A DNA stretch of 64,000 nt from Formosa sp. (GCA_002684355.1 NYVA01000029.1:2055-66054), one strand, 5' to 3'. Counted from the first letter of the stretch, positions 1 through 10,408 are shown. A program made the numbers and translations. The notes: generated by a model not told the origin, from the sequence alone.

Positions 1-1937
1 GTACTGTCTTTGTCTCTAATTTTAGCCTCAATATTATTACTGAGTGAAAGTCCAATATTACTTGAAAAACGATTTCCAGGTGCACCATAAAGCGATTGTT
101 CAAATCGTGTATATTCGACTTCCTCCAATGTAATTCCATCGGCGCTTACTACTTCGTAAGTATCGTAATACTGTTTAAATTCAGGGTTGATATTATAGCT
201 TACCGAGGGTCGTATAACATGTCTAATGGCTTGTATTTTTTTTTCTTCTCCAAAATCAAACATGCCATAAATCGTGGTTCCCAAACTGGTGCTAAAGTTA
301 TAGGTGGTATACGAATCAAATTCTTTCAACTCAGTTGTCACAACTTCTTGATTAGATATATCATATTTTTTTTCAACGGTATTGAAGGACCAAGTGTGGT
401 TTAAGTTGGTACTCGCACTCATGCTGAAATACTTAAATAATTTAAAATTTGTACTAATTGGAATAGTATGTTGAACACCTGTTTTTGCATTTTCAAACAT
501 TTCTGGCTTAAAAAACAAGGAGTCAGTTGTTTGAATGCGGTTTTCGCCACGAATGTTGTACTGAAAATTAATATTCTGAATGATTCCTTTTTTACTTCCC
601 GTTTTTGGCGCTAAAGGGAAAATACGATCGACACTGGCTTGGAATGTAGGGAGCGTCATATTAATAGCTTTGGTATTTGTATTTTGAGAATGTGTGGCTG
701 TTACACTCATATTCACCTGAGGTTCACCGCGGAACGTTTTTGAGTAAGAAACTGAGGATGCCAGCGTATTGTTCAAAAAACTGGAATTGTTCAGTTGGTT
801 GACAGATTGTCGGAAATACGTACTGCTGCCCAAATTAACAGAGGCTGAAAACCGAGAATTGGGATTTGATTTACTGTCCTGACTTTGGTTCCACCTCAGG
901 TTATAAATAATACTTTTGGAGTAATCCGGGAATCCACGTTCACTATTAATTAAATTTTCATATCGAAAACTGATTCCGCCTCTAAATTTATAACGCACAG
1001 CATAATTACTTTCTAAACGTAACCCATAGCTCCCATTTGTGTAATAATCCCCTAAAATGGCCAAATCGGCATAATTACTTATTGGAAAATAATAGCCACC
1101 ATTTTGTAAAAAATAGCCCCGTTCGTTTTGTTGTCCAAATGAAGGAAAAATAATACCTGAAGTACGTTTGTTGGTCAGTGGAAAAAAGGCAAAAGGAAGT
1201 CCAATAGGCGTTGGCACATCTGCGATAAACATATTGGTCAACCCCGTAACAATTTTTTTTCCTGGTACTACCTTGGCCTTTCTTAGTAAAAAGTAATATT
1301 CAGGATTTTCTTCGTTTTGGGAGGTTGTAAACTTCGCTCGCCTTACAAAGTATACAGAATCGTTTTCTTTCTTACTCAACTCAGAAATAATACGACCTCC
1401 TTGCTGTTCTGTTTTAGAATTCCATATCAATGCTTTTTTTGTTTTCATATTAAAAACAATCGAATCTGGCTCAACTACATCGGCACCTTGCTTAAATATG
1501 GGTTTTTGGGAATAAACACCGGCACTGTCTTTTAAGCGCCCAGCATAAACAAGGTCATTCGAATAATCAATCACAATTACTCCAGATTGAATGTCCATAT
1601 CTTGGTATTTAATTTGGGCTTCGTTGTAAAGGTATATTTGTTTCGTTTTTTGATTGACAGAAGTGTAGTCTTTGGCTGTATAATTAACAATCGCTTCTAA
1701 AAAACCCTTGGGTTTTGAAACGCTGTCATTGACAATTGAATCAGCCATAACTGTAGCAGGTTCTATTGCAGTATTGTTATTTTTTATAGTTGATGATTGC
1801 AATAAATCTATATTCGATTTTTTTGGATTTACCCGAACGGACTTTTCTTTAATCGAGAGGTCTTGTGCATACCCAAAAATGTTTGTAAGCATTGTAAAAC
1901 TTGCATAAAAAAGTATTTGAAAGAGAGTTGTTTTCAA
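1..1937 (-). CDS. lptD: LPS-assembly protein LptD/OstA-like, partial (C-terminus beyond window start)
   Basis: Minus-strand reading from TTG 1937 (or ATG 1892) gives signal-peptide-like LKTTLFQILFYASFTMLTNIFGYAQ, then OstA-like VNYTAKDYTSVNQKTKQIYLYNEAQIKYQDMDIQSGVIVIDY. Near the window edge the frame encodes IYGMFDFGEEKKIQAIRHVIRPSVSYNINPEF, typical of the LptD barrel. Missing from the ORF track because it has no stop inside the window. Confidence 0.85.
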   Translation of the reverse strand, partial: MKTTLFQILFYASFTMLTNIFGYAQDLSIKEKSVRVNPKKSNIDLLQSSTIKNNNTAIEPATVMADSIVNDSVSKPKGFLEAIVNYTAKDYTSVNQKTKQIYLYNEAQIKYQDMDIQSGVIVIDYSNDLVYAGRLKDSAGVYSQKPIFKQGADVVEPDSIVFNMKTKKALIWNSKTEQQGGRIISELSKKENDSVYFVRRAKFTTSQNEENPEYYFLLRKAKVVPGKKIVTGLTNMFIADVPTPIGLPFAFFPLTNKRTSGIIFPSFGQQNERGYFLQNGGYYFPISNYADLAILGDYYTNGSYGLRLESNYAVRYKFRGGISFRYENLINSERGFPDYSKSIIYNLRWNQSQDSKSNPNSRFSASVNLGSSTYFRQSVNQLNNSSFLNNTLASSVSYSKTFRGEPQVNMSVTATHSQNTNTKAINMTLPTFQASVDRIFPLAPKTGSKKGIIQNINFQYNIRGENRIQTTDSLFFKPEMFENAKTGVQHTIPISTNFKLFKYFSMSASTNLNHTWSFNTVEKKYDISNQEVVTTELKEFDSYTTYNFSTSLGTTIYGMFDFGEEKKIQAIRHVIRPSVSYNINPEFKQYYDTYEVVSADGITLEEVEYTRFEQSLYGAPGNRFSSNIGLSLSNNIEAKIRDKDS

Positions 1938-2048
1938 TGCTTTTAGGTGTATTTTTGTTTGGCTCGGTTTTTGAAAAATCAAAATTACATATATTTTTTT
2001 GTGATTTAATGTCTAAAATGACCCAGCGCTTAAAAGTAATTGATTCTC

Positions 2049-3128
2049 ATGCAAATTAAATCTTTTTTCACAATCTTATTGTGTTTTTTTGGATTGATTG
2101 CCAATGCACAAATCAAAAATGATACCAAATCTTTTGTGGTAGTCTTAGATGCAGGCCATGGTGGTAAAGATCCTGGTCGGCCAACCTCTTATGGCTATAA
2201 AGAAAAGGACATTGCTCTAGACATTGTTTTAAAAGTTGGTAATAACCTTGAAGCTGTTCCAGGGATTTCTGTTATTTATACGCGCAAGAACGATGTTTTT
2301 TTAGAACTGAGGCAACGTGCAGCTATTGCCAATAAAGCCGACGCCGATTTATTTGTTTCCGTGCATTGTAATGCACATGACTCTCAAGCTCACGGTACTG
2401 AAACGTATGTACTTGGCCTTCATAGAAACGATTCCAACTTTAAAGTAGCCCAAAAAGAAAATGAAGTTATTTTTCTAGAAAAAGATTATGAAATAAACTA
2501 CGAAGGCTTTGACCCCTCTTCTCCAGAATCTTTTATTGGTTTAACCTTATTGCAAGAAGATTATTTGGACCAGAGTATTTTATTGGCCAGTACCATTCAA
2601 AAGAATTTCACAGAAACATTAAAACGAAAAAATAGAGGAGTTAAACAAGCCGGTTTTTGGGTACTTCACAACACCTATATGCCCAGTGTTTTGGTTGAAA
2701 CCGGTTTTATCACCAACAAAAAAGAAGGAGATTACCTCAATTCTAAACGTGGTAAAAATGAAGTTTCTAAAAGTATATCGGATGCAATTTTAGGATATAA
2801 ATCAATTGTTAATCCAGATATTTATATTCAGAAGCCTCCAATTTCAATTACTGTTGAAACCGCAAACATCATCTTTAAAGTTCAAATCGCTGCCAGTTCA
2901 AAAAAATTGGCTTTAAAACCCTATAACTTTAACGGGCTTGATGTATTAAGCCGTCAAAAAAATGGTAAGATTTGGCGTTATTTTTATGGACAAACAAAAG
3001 ATTACAATCAGGCAATTCAAATGAGAGAGGAAGTTGTTTCACGTGGGTATACAACTGCTTTTCTAGTTGCCTATTTGGATGGTGATAGGATTTCAATTGA
3101 AAATGCCCTTGAAACTAAAAATAATTAG
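2049..3128 (+). CDS. N-acetylmuramoyl-L-alanine amidase (Amidase_3/AmiC-like), exported
   Basis: Signal peptide MQIKSFFTILLCFFGLIANAQ; VVLDAGHGGKDPG, SVHCNAH and LVETGFITN amidase_3 motifs. Confidence 0.92.
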   Translation: MQIKSFFTILLCFFGLIANAQIKNDTKSFVVVLDAGHGGKDPGRPTSYGYKEKDIALDIVLKVGNNLEAVPGISVIYTRKNDVFLELRQRAAIANKADADLFVSVHCNAHDSQAHGTETYVLGLHRNDSNFKVAQKENEVIFLEKDYEINYEGFDPSSPESFIGLTLLQEDYLDQSILLASTIQKNFTETLKRKNRGVKQAGFWVLHNTYMPSVLVETGFITNKKEGDYLNSKRGKNEVSKSISDAILGYKSIVNPDIYIQKPPISITVETANIIFKVQIAASSKKLALKPYNFNGLDVLSRQKNGKIWRYFYGQTKDYNQAIQMREEVVSRGYTTAFLVAYLDGDRISIENALETKNN

Positions 3129-3182
3129 CACTTAATTTTATAAATTAATTATTAGATTTGTAGTGCGTTTAAAACAAAAATA

Positions 3183-4157
3183 TTGAAAAAATCCAAAGAA
3201 ATTAAAACGGCAATCTTGGTTCTATCTGGCATCGTGTTGTTCATTTTTATTTTCAACTACCTTAAAGGAGAAAACCTTTTAAACAGTTCCCGTAAAATTA
3301 CGGCTGTTTACTCAAATGTTGAAGGCTTGGCAACTTCTTCGGCCGTTACCATCAATGGACATAAAGTGGGAAAAGTTCAAGACATTAAGTTTACGGAAGA
3401 TGGCAGTGGAATGTTAATGGTTTCCATGCTTATAGATAGTGATTTTAAATTTTCCAAAAACAGCAGTGCGCAATTGTATGAATCTGGATTGATAGGTGGT
3501 AAGGCTATTGCCATCATTCCTGCCAACGATGGTGGCGAAGATGCAGTTTCTGGGGATGTTTTGAGCTCTGAAATAAAGCCAGGTTTGACAGAACTTGTAA
3601 ATCAACGTTTAACCCCCCTTCAAGAAAAAATTGAGTCTGTTATGTTAAGTGCCGATACACTACTAAAAAACATTAACAGTATTTTTGATGAACAAACAAA
3701 GTCAAACATAAAAGGCAGTTTTTCTCAACTGGAGAAGACTATAAGTTCTTTTGAGAAAACTTCTAATTCATTACAAACTCTCTTGGAGGACAATGAGGAA
3801 TCTGTTTCAACCACTTTGGGGAATTTCAGTACAATTTCTGAAGATTTATCCAATGTGAGTGCCTCACTTTCTGAAGCAAACTTAGCAGATACAATTGCAG
3901 GATTACAATCAACAATTACAAACTTTGACACGCTTTTATCAAACATTGAACAAGGCGAGGGCTCTGTTGGTAAACTCATGAAAGATGAGGGATTGTACAA
4001 TAACTTAGAAGGTGCTTTAGGCCAATTGGAAGCTTTATTAGAAGATATGAAATTAAACCCTAAACGTTATGTGCATTTTTCATTGTTTGGAAAAAAGAAC
4101 AAACCTTATGGTTCCCAAAAATTAGCTAAGGAATCAAGCGAGGAATCAAAAAACTAA
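3183..4157 (+). CDS. MCE/MlaD family substrate-binding protein
   Basis: N-terminal TM segment then MCE domain (ITAVYSNVEGLATSSAVTINGHKVGKVQDI, SGLIGGKAIAI); TTG start. Confidence 0.88.
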   Translation: MKKSKEIKTAILVLSGIVLFIFIFNYLKGENLLNSSRKITAVYSNVEGLATSSAVTINGHKVGKVQDIKFTEDGSGMLMVSMLIDSDFKFSKNSSAQLYESGLIGGKAIAIIPANDGGEDAVSGDVLSSEIKPGLTELVNQRLTPLQEKIESVMLSADTLLKNINSIFDEQTKSNIKGSFSQLEKTISSFEKTSNSLQTLLEDNEESVSTTLGNFSTISEDLSNVSASLSEANLADTIAGLQSTITNFDTLLSNIEQGEGSVGKLMKDEGLYNNLEGALGQLEALLEDMKLNPKRYVHFSLFGKKNKPYGSQKLAKESSEESKN

Positions 4158-4166
4158 CCACTATCT

Positions 4167-5459
4167 ATGACTTTTTTGCCAAATATTATTTTTGGGCTCA
4201 TCTTGGTTGCTGGCATTGGTTTTTTTGTGCGAAATATTCAGAGGCTCAGGCGTAATATTAAATTGGGAGTCGATATTCCAATAGAGGGACCTAGTAAACA
4301 ACGCTGGGCCAATATGGCACGTATTGCTTTGGGTCAAAGTAAGATGGTGAAGCGTCCCATATCAGGGCTTTTGCATATTATTGTGTATCTCGGCTTTATC
4401 ATAATTAATATTGAAGTTTTAGAAATTGTAATCGATGGTCTTTTGGGTACACATCGTATTTTTTCTTCCATAGGGTCCATTTACGGAATCTTGATTGGAA
4501 CTTTTGAAATTTTAGCCCTTCTTGTTTTTATTTCTGTTATTTTCTTTTGGACACGTAGAAATGTCATACGGCTGAAACGTTTTATGAGCCCCGAAATGAA
4601 AGGGTGGCCCAAACAAGACGCAAATCTTATTATATATTTTGAAATTATCCTAATGGGTCTCTTTATCACTATGAATGCCACAGATGTACAGTTCCAAGCC
4701 ATGGACTCAGGAAATGTTATCAGTGGATTTATAGCTCCTTTATTTGAGGGATTACCATTACATGCTATAGAAAGAACCGCTTGGTGGCTTCACATTATTG
4801 GGATTTTAATTTTCCTGAATTATTTGTACTATTCAAAACATTTGCACATTCTTTTGGCTTTCCCAAACACCTATTTTGGGAGTTTAAAACCTAATGGTCA
4901 TTTAAACAACATTGAATCTGTGACCAATGAGGTCAAGCTGATGATGGATCCCGATGCTGACCCTTATGCAGTTTCAGAAGATGGCGCTGAGGTCCCAGAA
5001 AAATTTGGTGTCAGTGATGTTTTTGATTTGAATAGAATTCAATTGCTCAATGCCTATACATGTACCGAGTGTGGTCGCTGCACTAGCGAATGTCCAGCAA
5101 ACCAAACAGGCAAGAAATTATCGCCACGAAAAATCATGATGGATACGCGAGACCGTTTGCAGGAAGTAGCCAAAAACATTGAAACTAACAAGGGGAAGTT
5201 TATCTCCGATGGTAAGCAACTCCTTGGAAATTATGTAAGTAATGAAGAAATTTGGGCTTGTACGAGCTGCAATGCCTGTGTTGAGGCGTGCCCTGTAAGC
5301 ATCAATCCACTGTCCATTATCCTGGACTTACGCCGTTATCTTGTTATGGAACAAAGTGCGGCGCCAGTGGAACTCAACAACATGATGACCAATATAGAAA
5401 ATAACGGCGCACCATGGCCGTATAACCAAATGGACCGATTAAATTGGAATAACGAATAA
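4167..5459 (+). CDS. Membrane-anchored (Fe-S)-binding protein (heterodisulfide reductase-like, two 4Fe-4S clusters)
   Basis: Multiple N-terminal TM helices; CTECGRCTSECPANQTGK and CTSCNACVEACPVSINP ferredoxin motifs. Confidence 0.88.
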   Translation: MTFLPNIIFGLILVAGIGFFVRNIQRLRRNIKLGVDIPIEGPSKQRWANMARIALGQSKMVKRPISGLLHIIVYLGFIIINIEVLEIVIDGLLGTHRIFSSIGSIYGILIGTFEILALLVFISVIFFWTRRNVIRLKRFMSPEMKGWPKQDANLIIYFEIILMGLFITMNATDVQFQAMDSGNVISGFIAPLFEGLPLHAIERTAWWLHIIGILIFLNYLYYSKHLHILLAFPNTYFGSLKPNGHLNNIESVTNEVKLMMDPDADPYAVSEDGAEVPEKFGVSDVFDLNRIQLLNAYTCTECGRCTSECPANQTGKKLSPRKIMMDTRDRLQEVAKNIETNKGKFISDGKQLLGNYVSNEEIWACTSCNACVEACPVSINPLSIILDLRRYLVMEQSAAPVELNNMMTNIENNGAPWPYNQMDRLNWNNE

Positions 5460-5476
5460 AAAATTAAATTAAAAAA

Positions 5477-5923
5477 ATGAAACGAGAAGAAGCAGACGCA
5501 TTATTACATCAAAAAGTCGAAGAAGGAGAACTTATAAGTCCTGTTTTACCAGAAGGTGTAAAAAATTATTTAATTGACATTGATGGAACCATAACCGAGG
5601 ACGTCCCCAATGAGGAGCCGGAACGCATGGCTACTTGCCTTCCTTTTGAAGATGCCAAAATAACCTGTAACAATTGGTATGCCGAAGGACACATGATTTG
5701 TTTTTTCACATCGCGAACGGAAGAGCACAGAACGGTGACTGAAACTTGGTTAAAAAAATATGGTTTTAATTACCACAACTTGTTAATGGGCAAACCTAGA
5801 GGAGGTAATTACCACTGGAGTGATAATCATTTGGTAAAGGCCACACGATACAGAGGTAAGTTTACAGAACTGGTAGAAAAAGAAGTTACCATTCAAGTTT
5901 TTGACGACGGAAAAAACGAATAA
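5477..5923 (+). CDS. HAD-like phosphatase family protein
   Basis: NYLIDIDGTITED (HAD motif I), CFFTSRTEEHR (motif II-like); operon context between two Fe-S proteins. Confidence 0.6.
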   Translation: MKREEADALLHQKVEEGELISPVLPEGVKNYLIDIDGTITEDVPNEEPERMATCLPFEDAKITCNNWYAEGHMICFFTSRTEEHRTVTETWLKKYGFNYHNLLMGKPRGGNYHWSDNHLVKATRYRGKFTELVEKEVTIQVFDDGKNE

Positions 5924-5925
5924 AA

Positions 5926-6714
5926 ATGAAAGAAGCACTGAAAGTACCAACCATTGCAGAATTACAAGCACAGGGGATTTCCCCGGAAGTTTTGTTTTGG
6001 GTAGGTTGTGCTGGAAGTTTTGATGACAGAGCCAAAAAAATCACCAAGGCACTTGTTAAAATTATGCACAGTGCAAAGGTATCATTTGCAGTTTTAGGAA
6101 CAGAAGAAAGTTGTACCGGAGACCCTGCCAAACGTGCCGGCAACGAGTTTTTATTTCAAATGCAAGCGGTCACCAACATTGAAGTTATGAATTTATATAA
6201 AGTAAAAAAAATAGTTACTGCTTGTCCGCATTGTTTCAATACCATTAAAAATGAATATCCCTCCTTGGGTGGGCGTTACGAGGTCGTACACCACACCCAG
6301 TTTTTGAAAAGCCTTTTAGAGAATGGTAGGCTCACTATTGAGGGTGGTCAATTTAGAGGCAAGCGAATTACTTTCCATGATCCTTGTTATTTGGGGCGTG
6401 CTAACAATATTTATGAAGCCCCTAGAGAATTGATTAAAAAATTGGATGCCCAGCTTGTAGAAATGAAAAAATCTCGTAGAAATGGTCTATGCTGTGGTGC
6501 GGGTGGTGCTCAAATGTTTAAGGATGCGGAACCTGGCAATAAAGAAATTAATATAGAACGCACAGAGCAAGCATTAGAGACAAAACCCGACATTATCGCC
6601 GCTGGCTGTCCTTTCTGCAATACCATGATGACAGACGGGGTTAAAAATAAGGCTGAAGGTCAAGTGAAGGTTAAAGATGTTGCAGAAATGATTGCTGAAG
6701 CAAAAGATTTATAA
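5926..6714 (+). CDS. (Fe-S)-binding protein with CCG domains (HdrB-like)
   Basis: CPHCFNTIKNEYPSLGG, HDPCYLGRANNIYEAPRE and CCGAGGAQMF motifs. Confidence 0.88.
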   Translation: MKEALKVPTIAELQAQGISPEVLFWVGCAGSFDDRAKKITKALVKIMHSAKVSFAVLGTEESCTGDPAKRAGNEFLFQMQAVTNIEVMNLYKVKKIVTACPHCFNTIKNEYPSLGGRYEVVHHTQFLKSLLENGRLTIEGGQFRGKRITFHDPCYLGRANNIYEAPRELIKKLDAQLVEMKKSRRNGLCCGAGGAQMFKDAEPGNKEINIERTEQALETKPDIIAAGCPFCNTMMTDGVKNKAEGQVKVKDVAEMIAEAKDL

Positions 6715-6716
6715 GC

Positions 6717-7202
6717 ATGATTGTTGACTTTCAAACATTGCCAGAAACTGCACGCATTTGGATATACCAATGCAACCGCTCCTTTTCTGAAGAAGAAATC
6801 CTGGACATATCCAAAAAATTACAATCTTTTTTAGAGGGCTGGACTGCACATGGTGCCGATTTAAAGGCGGCCTTTGAATTCAAGTACAAGCGCTTTATAA
6901 TCATTGGATTGGATCATGAAAAGCAAAAGGCAACAGGTTGTTCTATAGATGCCTCTGTTCATTTTATAAAGCAGTTGGAAACAACCTATAAAGTAGACCT
7001 TTTGGATAAATTAAACGTCTCCTACAAACAAGGTGATTATGTCGCCTACAAAACACTTAAAGACTTTAAAAAAATGGCTAAAGACAAAGCAGTTTCTAAA
7101 AACACCATTGTCTTTAACCATCTGGTTCAAACAAAAGCAGAATATTTAGACCACTGGGAAGTTCCTGCAATTGATAGTTGGCATGCCCGTTTTTTTAGTT
7201 GA
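6717..7202 (+). CDS. Conserved hypothetical protein of the Fe-S operon
   Basis: 161-aa ORF starting 2 nt after the HdrB-like stop; no recognised catalytic motif. Confidence 0.7.
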   Translation: MIVDFQTLPETARIWIYQCNRSFSEEEILDISKKLQSFLEGWTAHGADLKAAFEFKYKRFIIIGLDHEKQKATGCSIDASVHFIKQLETTYKVDLLDKLNVSYKQGDYVAYKTLKDFKKMAKDKAVSKNTIVFNHLVQTKAEYLDHWEVPAIDSWHARFFS

Positions 7203-7497
7203 GCGCAAATTTCACACTTATTTGACATTCCAGTTTAATTTATGAAAACTCAATATCAGTGGGGGTTCAATACCGCTTTTGGTTTCAGCATCCTCAGCAT
7301 CAGCAACCTCAACTACCATTGCGTGATTTTTTTCATGGTATTTGTTTTTTTAAATCATACATTCAATATACATGCCAAAGGGCTTTTATTTAAATAAACC
7401 ACCTGTTTTTAATAAATTATACGGGTCATGGGTGTTAAATTTTAAGCAAAAAACAGTAATTTGGCATGGTATTTTCAACCATAATGAAAACTTATTT

Positions 7498-10407
7498 ATG
7501 CGTTCTATCCTTCCCCTTTTTTTAGGCCTCAATATGTGTTTATTGGCTGCGCAATCGCCCCTAACTGTTCCAGATTCATTAGCACAAAACCAATGGGTTG
7601 ACAGTGTTTACAGCACTTTGAGTACAAAGCAAAAAATAGGTCAACTTTTCATGGTTCAAGTTTTTTCTGATAAAAAGAATCTCAACAAGGCCAAACTCAT
7701 CAACCTTATTGAGCAACATCAGATTGGAGGTTTGATTTATTCAAAGGGAGGTCCTGTCCGCCAAGCGCATTTAAACAATGAACTACAAGCGGTTTCCAAG
7801 CTTCCTTTATTGGTGGGTATTGATGCCGAATGGGGTTTAAGCATGCGGCTTGACTCAACTTATGCATTTCCCTGGAACATGACTTTAGGGGCTATAACAG
7901 ATTTGGAATTGGTGCGACAAACAGGTCAGCACATTGGAGCACATTGTAAACGATTGGGAGTACACTTTAATTTTGCACCAGTTGTTGATATCAATACAAA
8001 CCCCATAAATCCCATTATTGGCAACCGCTCTTTTGGTGAAGACAAGCAAAATGTTACAGAAAAAGCTTTGGCTTTTATGCACGGTCTCCAAAGCACGGGT
8101 GTTTTGGCCAATGCCAAACACTTTCCAGGTCATGGCGATACCGATAAAGATTCTCATAAAACTTTACCGACAGTTAGCTTTAGAAAAAAACGCCTTCAAA
8201 ACGTTGAATTATATCCCTACAAAATTTTGATTAAAAATGGATTGTCCAGTGTCATGGTGGCTCATTTAAATGTGCCTGCACTGGAACCTAAAAGCCAATA
8301 TCCCTCTTCTTTGTCCGAACGCATTGTAAGCAAGCTTTTAAAATCAAAGCTCGACTTTAAGGGATTGATCTTTACAGATGCATTGGATATGAAAGGCGTT
8401 TCAAATTATAGTACAGCGGGTGCCATTGACTTGCAAGCCTTCAGGGCGGGTAACGATGTGTTGTTGATGTCTGAAGATGTCAGTCAAGGCATCGAAAAAA
8501 TAACAGCTGCCTATGATTCTGGAGATATTACAGAGGCCCGTTTGGCTTATTCTGTCAAAAAGATTTTAAGCGCTAAATATAAAGTAGGTTTGCATATGTA
8601 TCAGCCTGTAGCGACTGAAAATCTTATTGAAGAATTGAACCGTCCAATAGACGATGTTTTGTATGAGCGTTTGATGCAAAACGCACACACAATTGTTAAA
8701 AATGAAAATTCATCTATCCCAATAAAAGATTTGCAATTACAGAACGTTGCCTACCTTCCGATGGGGGACGTTTCAGGCGATGCATTTTACAATGCATTGC
8801 AACAATATAAGAAGGTGGATAAAATTGAATCTCAAAACCTCGATGCGGTGGTTGCTTCTTTAAAATCTTACAGTTCTGTAATAATCGGATTCCATAAATC
8901 CAATTTAAGCCCATGGAAAGCTTATCAATTTTCAAATAAGGAATTGGTTTGGTTGCAAGAAATCGCACGCCAAAACAATGTAATTTTAACGGTTTTTGCC
9001 AAACCCTATGCTTTAAACACTTTAAAATCATTTTCAAAAATAGAAAGTATTTTGTTGGCTTATCAAAATAGTGAAATTTCTCAGCAAGTTGCAGCTCAAA
9101 TTATTTTTGGTGCTTTGCCCGCCAAAGGAAAATTGCCAGTAAGTATTTCAAATACATCTTTCAAGGTTGGTCAAGGGACCCAAACTCAAGCATTGGGAAG
9201 ATTGGCTTATGGTGTTCCTGAAAGTGTAGGCATGAGTTCCAGGCGGCTCCTAAAGTTGGATTCTATGGCCCATTTAGCAATAGATAAAAAGATGACGCCT
9301 GGCTTACAACTCCTTGTGGCACGTAAAGGCAAGGTCGTTTACCACAAAAGTTTTGGTCACCATACTTATGAAAATAAGATAAAGGTTTCCCCCAACGACT
9401 TGTACGATGTGGCTTCACTGACTAAAATTTTAGTTACACTGCCTCTGCTTATGGAGTTGGTCGATGCTGGAGTACTTGCTTTAGACGACCGCTTGGAAAC
9501 TTTACTACCAAGCTATAAAAATTCTAATAAAGCCCATATAACCCTCAAAGAAATGTTGTCGCATTTTGCCCAACTAAAACCTTGGATCCCGTTTTACTTC
9601 GCTACTTTAGATTCCGTCACCCAAAAACCTCATCCAGATTTTTTCAGACCTGAAAAATCCTTGGATTTCCCGATTCAAATTTCGGACAATACATTTCTTC
9701 GCGCCGATTTTACCGATAGTATTCATAAAAATATTTTTGCATCCGAGCTCTTAGAAAAGCGCAAATATCGCTACAGTGACTTGCCTTACTATATTTTAAA
9801 GGAATTCATTGAGAACCATTACGAACTTCCATTAAATGATTTGATTCAACAACACTTTTACAGATCCTTAGGCGCCAATTCTTCCACCTATCTTCCTTTA
9901 AATCGCTTCGATAAAACTCAAATCATTCCTACAGAACAGGACAATTATTTTCGTTTTGAAAAGGTTCATGGTCATGTGCACGATATGGGCGCTGCTATGC
10001 AAAATGGAGTGGGGGGGCATGCCGGTTTATTCAGTACGGCGAATGATGTGGCCAAGCTGATGCAAATGTATTTGCAAAATGGGACTTATGGCGGAGAAAA
10101 CTTTATCAAACCTCACACCATTACTGCTTTTAACAGCTGTTATTATTGTGATGAAAATAATAGAAGAGGAGTGGGCTTTGATAAACCCCAACTGGAGGAA
10201 GATGGCCCTACTTGTGGTTGTGTGTCCATGCAAAGTTTTGGGCATTCGGGATTTACAGGTACCTTTGCTTGGGCCGATCCTGAGGAAGAGATTATTTATG
10301 TATTTTTGTCCAACCGAACATATCCTGATTCCAAGAATAACCGCTTGCTTGAGGACAATATTCGGACTGAAATCCAACGGTATATTCAAGAAGCCATTAC
10401 AGATTAA
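7498..10407 (+). CDS. Glycoside hydrolase family 3 (NagZ-like) fused to a beta-lactamase-family serine hydrolase
   Basis: NagZ loop KHFPGHGDTDKDSH; C-terminal serine hydrolase with SLTK (SxxK) and YSD motifs. ATG 7498 chosen because a signal peptide (MRSILPLFLGLNMCLLAAQ) follows; the track start at 7372 is probably too far upstream. Confidence 0.9.
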   Translation: MRSILPLFLGLNMCLLAAQSPLTVPDSLAQNQWVDSVYSTLSTKQKIGQLFMVQVFSDKKNLNKAKLINLIEQHQIGGLIYSKGGPVRQAHLNNELQAVSKLPLLVGIDAEWGLSMRLDSTYAFPWNMTLGAITDLELVRQTGQHIGAHCKRLGVHFNFAPVVDINTNPINPIIGNRSFGEDKQNVTEKALAFMHGLQSTGVLANAKHFPGHGDTDKDSHKTLPTVSFRKKRLQNVELYPYKILIKNGLSSVMVAHLNVPALEPKSQYPSSLSERIVSKLLKSKLDFKGLIFTDALDMKGVSNYSTAGAIDLQAFRAGNDVLLMSEDVSQGIEKITAAYDSGDITEARLAYSVKKILSAKYKVGLHMYQPVATENLIEELNRPIDDVLYERLMQNAHTIVKNENSSIPIKDLQLQNVAYLPMGDVSGDAFYNALQQYKKVDKIESQNLDAVVASLKSYSSVIIGFHKSNLSPWKAYQFSNKELVWLQEIARQNNVILTVFAKPYALNTLKSFSKIESILLAYQNSEISQQVAAQIIFGALPAKGKLPVSISNTSFKVGQGTQTQALGRLAYGVPESVGMSSRRLLKLDSMAHLAIDKKMTPGLQLLVARKGKVVYHKSFGHHTYENKIKVSPNDLYDVASLTKILVTLPLLMELVDAGVLALDDRLETLLPSYKNSNKAHITLKEMLSHFAQLKPWIPFYFATLDSVTQKPHPDFFRPEKSLDFPIQISDNTFLRADFTDSIHKNIFASELLEKRKYRYSDLPYYILKEFIENHYELPLNDLIQQHFYRSLGANSSTYLPLNRFDKTQIIPTEQDNYFRFEKVHGHVHDMGAAMQNGVGGHAGLFSTANDVAKLMQMYLQNGTYGGENFIKPHTITAFNSCYYCDENNRRGVGFDKPQLEEDGPTCGCVSMQSFGHSGFTGTFAWADPEEEIIYVFLSNRTYPDSKNNRLLEDNIRTEIQRYIQEAITD

Positions 10408-10408
10408 A

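Noticed and set aside
96-1908. Plus-strand ORFs at 96..404, 1317..1535 and 1708..1908
   Set aside because: Antisense to a clearly coding lptD frame; low-complexity, non-protein-like translations.
7218-7319. 33-aa minus ORF MVVEVADAEDAETKSGIEPPLILSFHKLNWNVK in the gap before the GH3 gene
   Set aside because: Looks somewhat like a protein tail (possible gene remnant), but too short, with no start context or homolog I can name.
10079-10408. N-terminal extension of the bshA ORF (track start 10079)
   Set aside because: Overlaps the coding 3' end of the GH3 gene; the BshA N-terminus begins precisely at ATG 10409.
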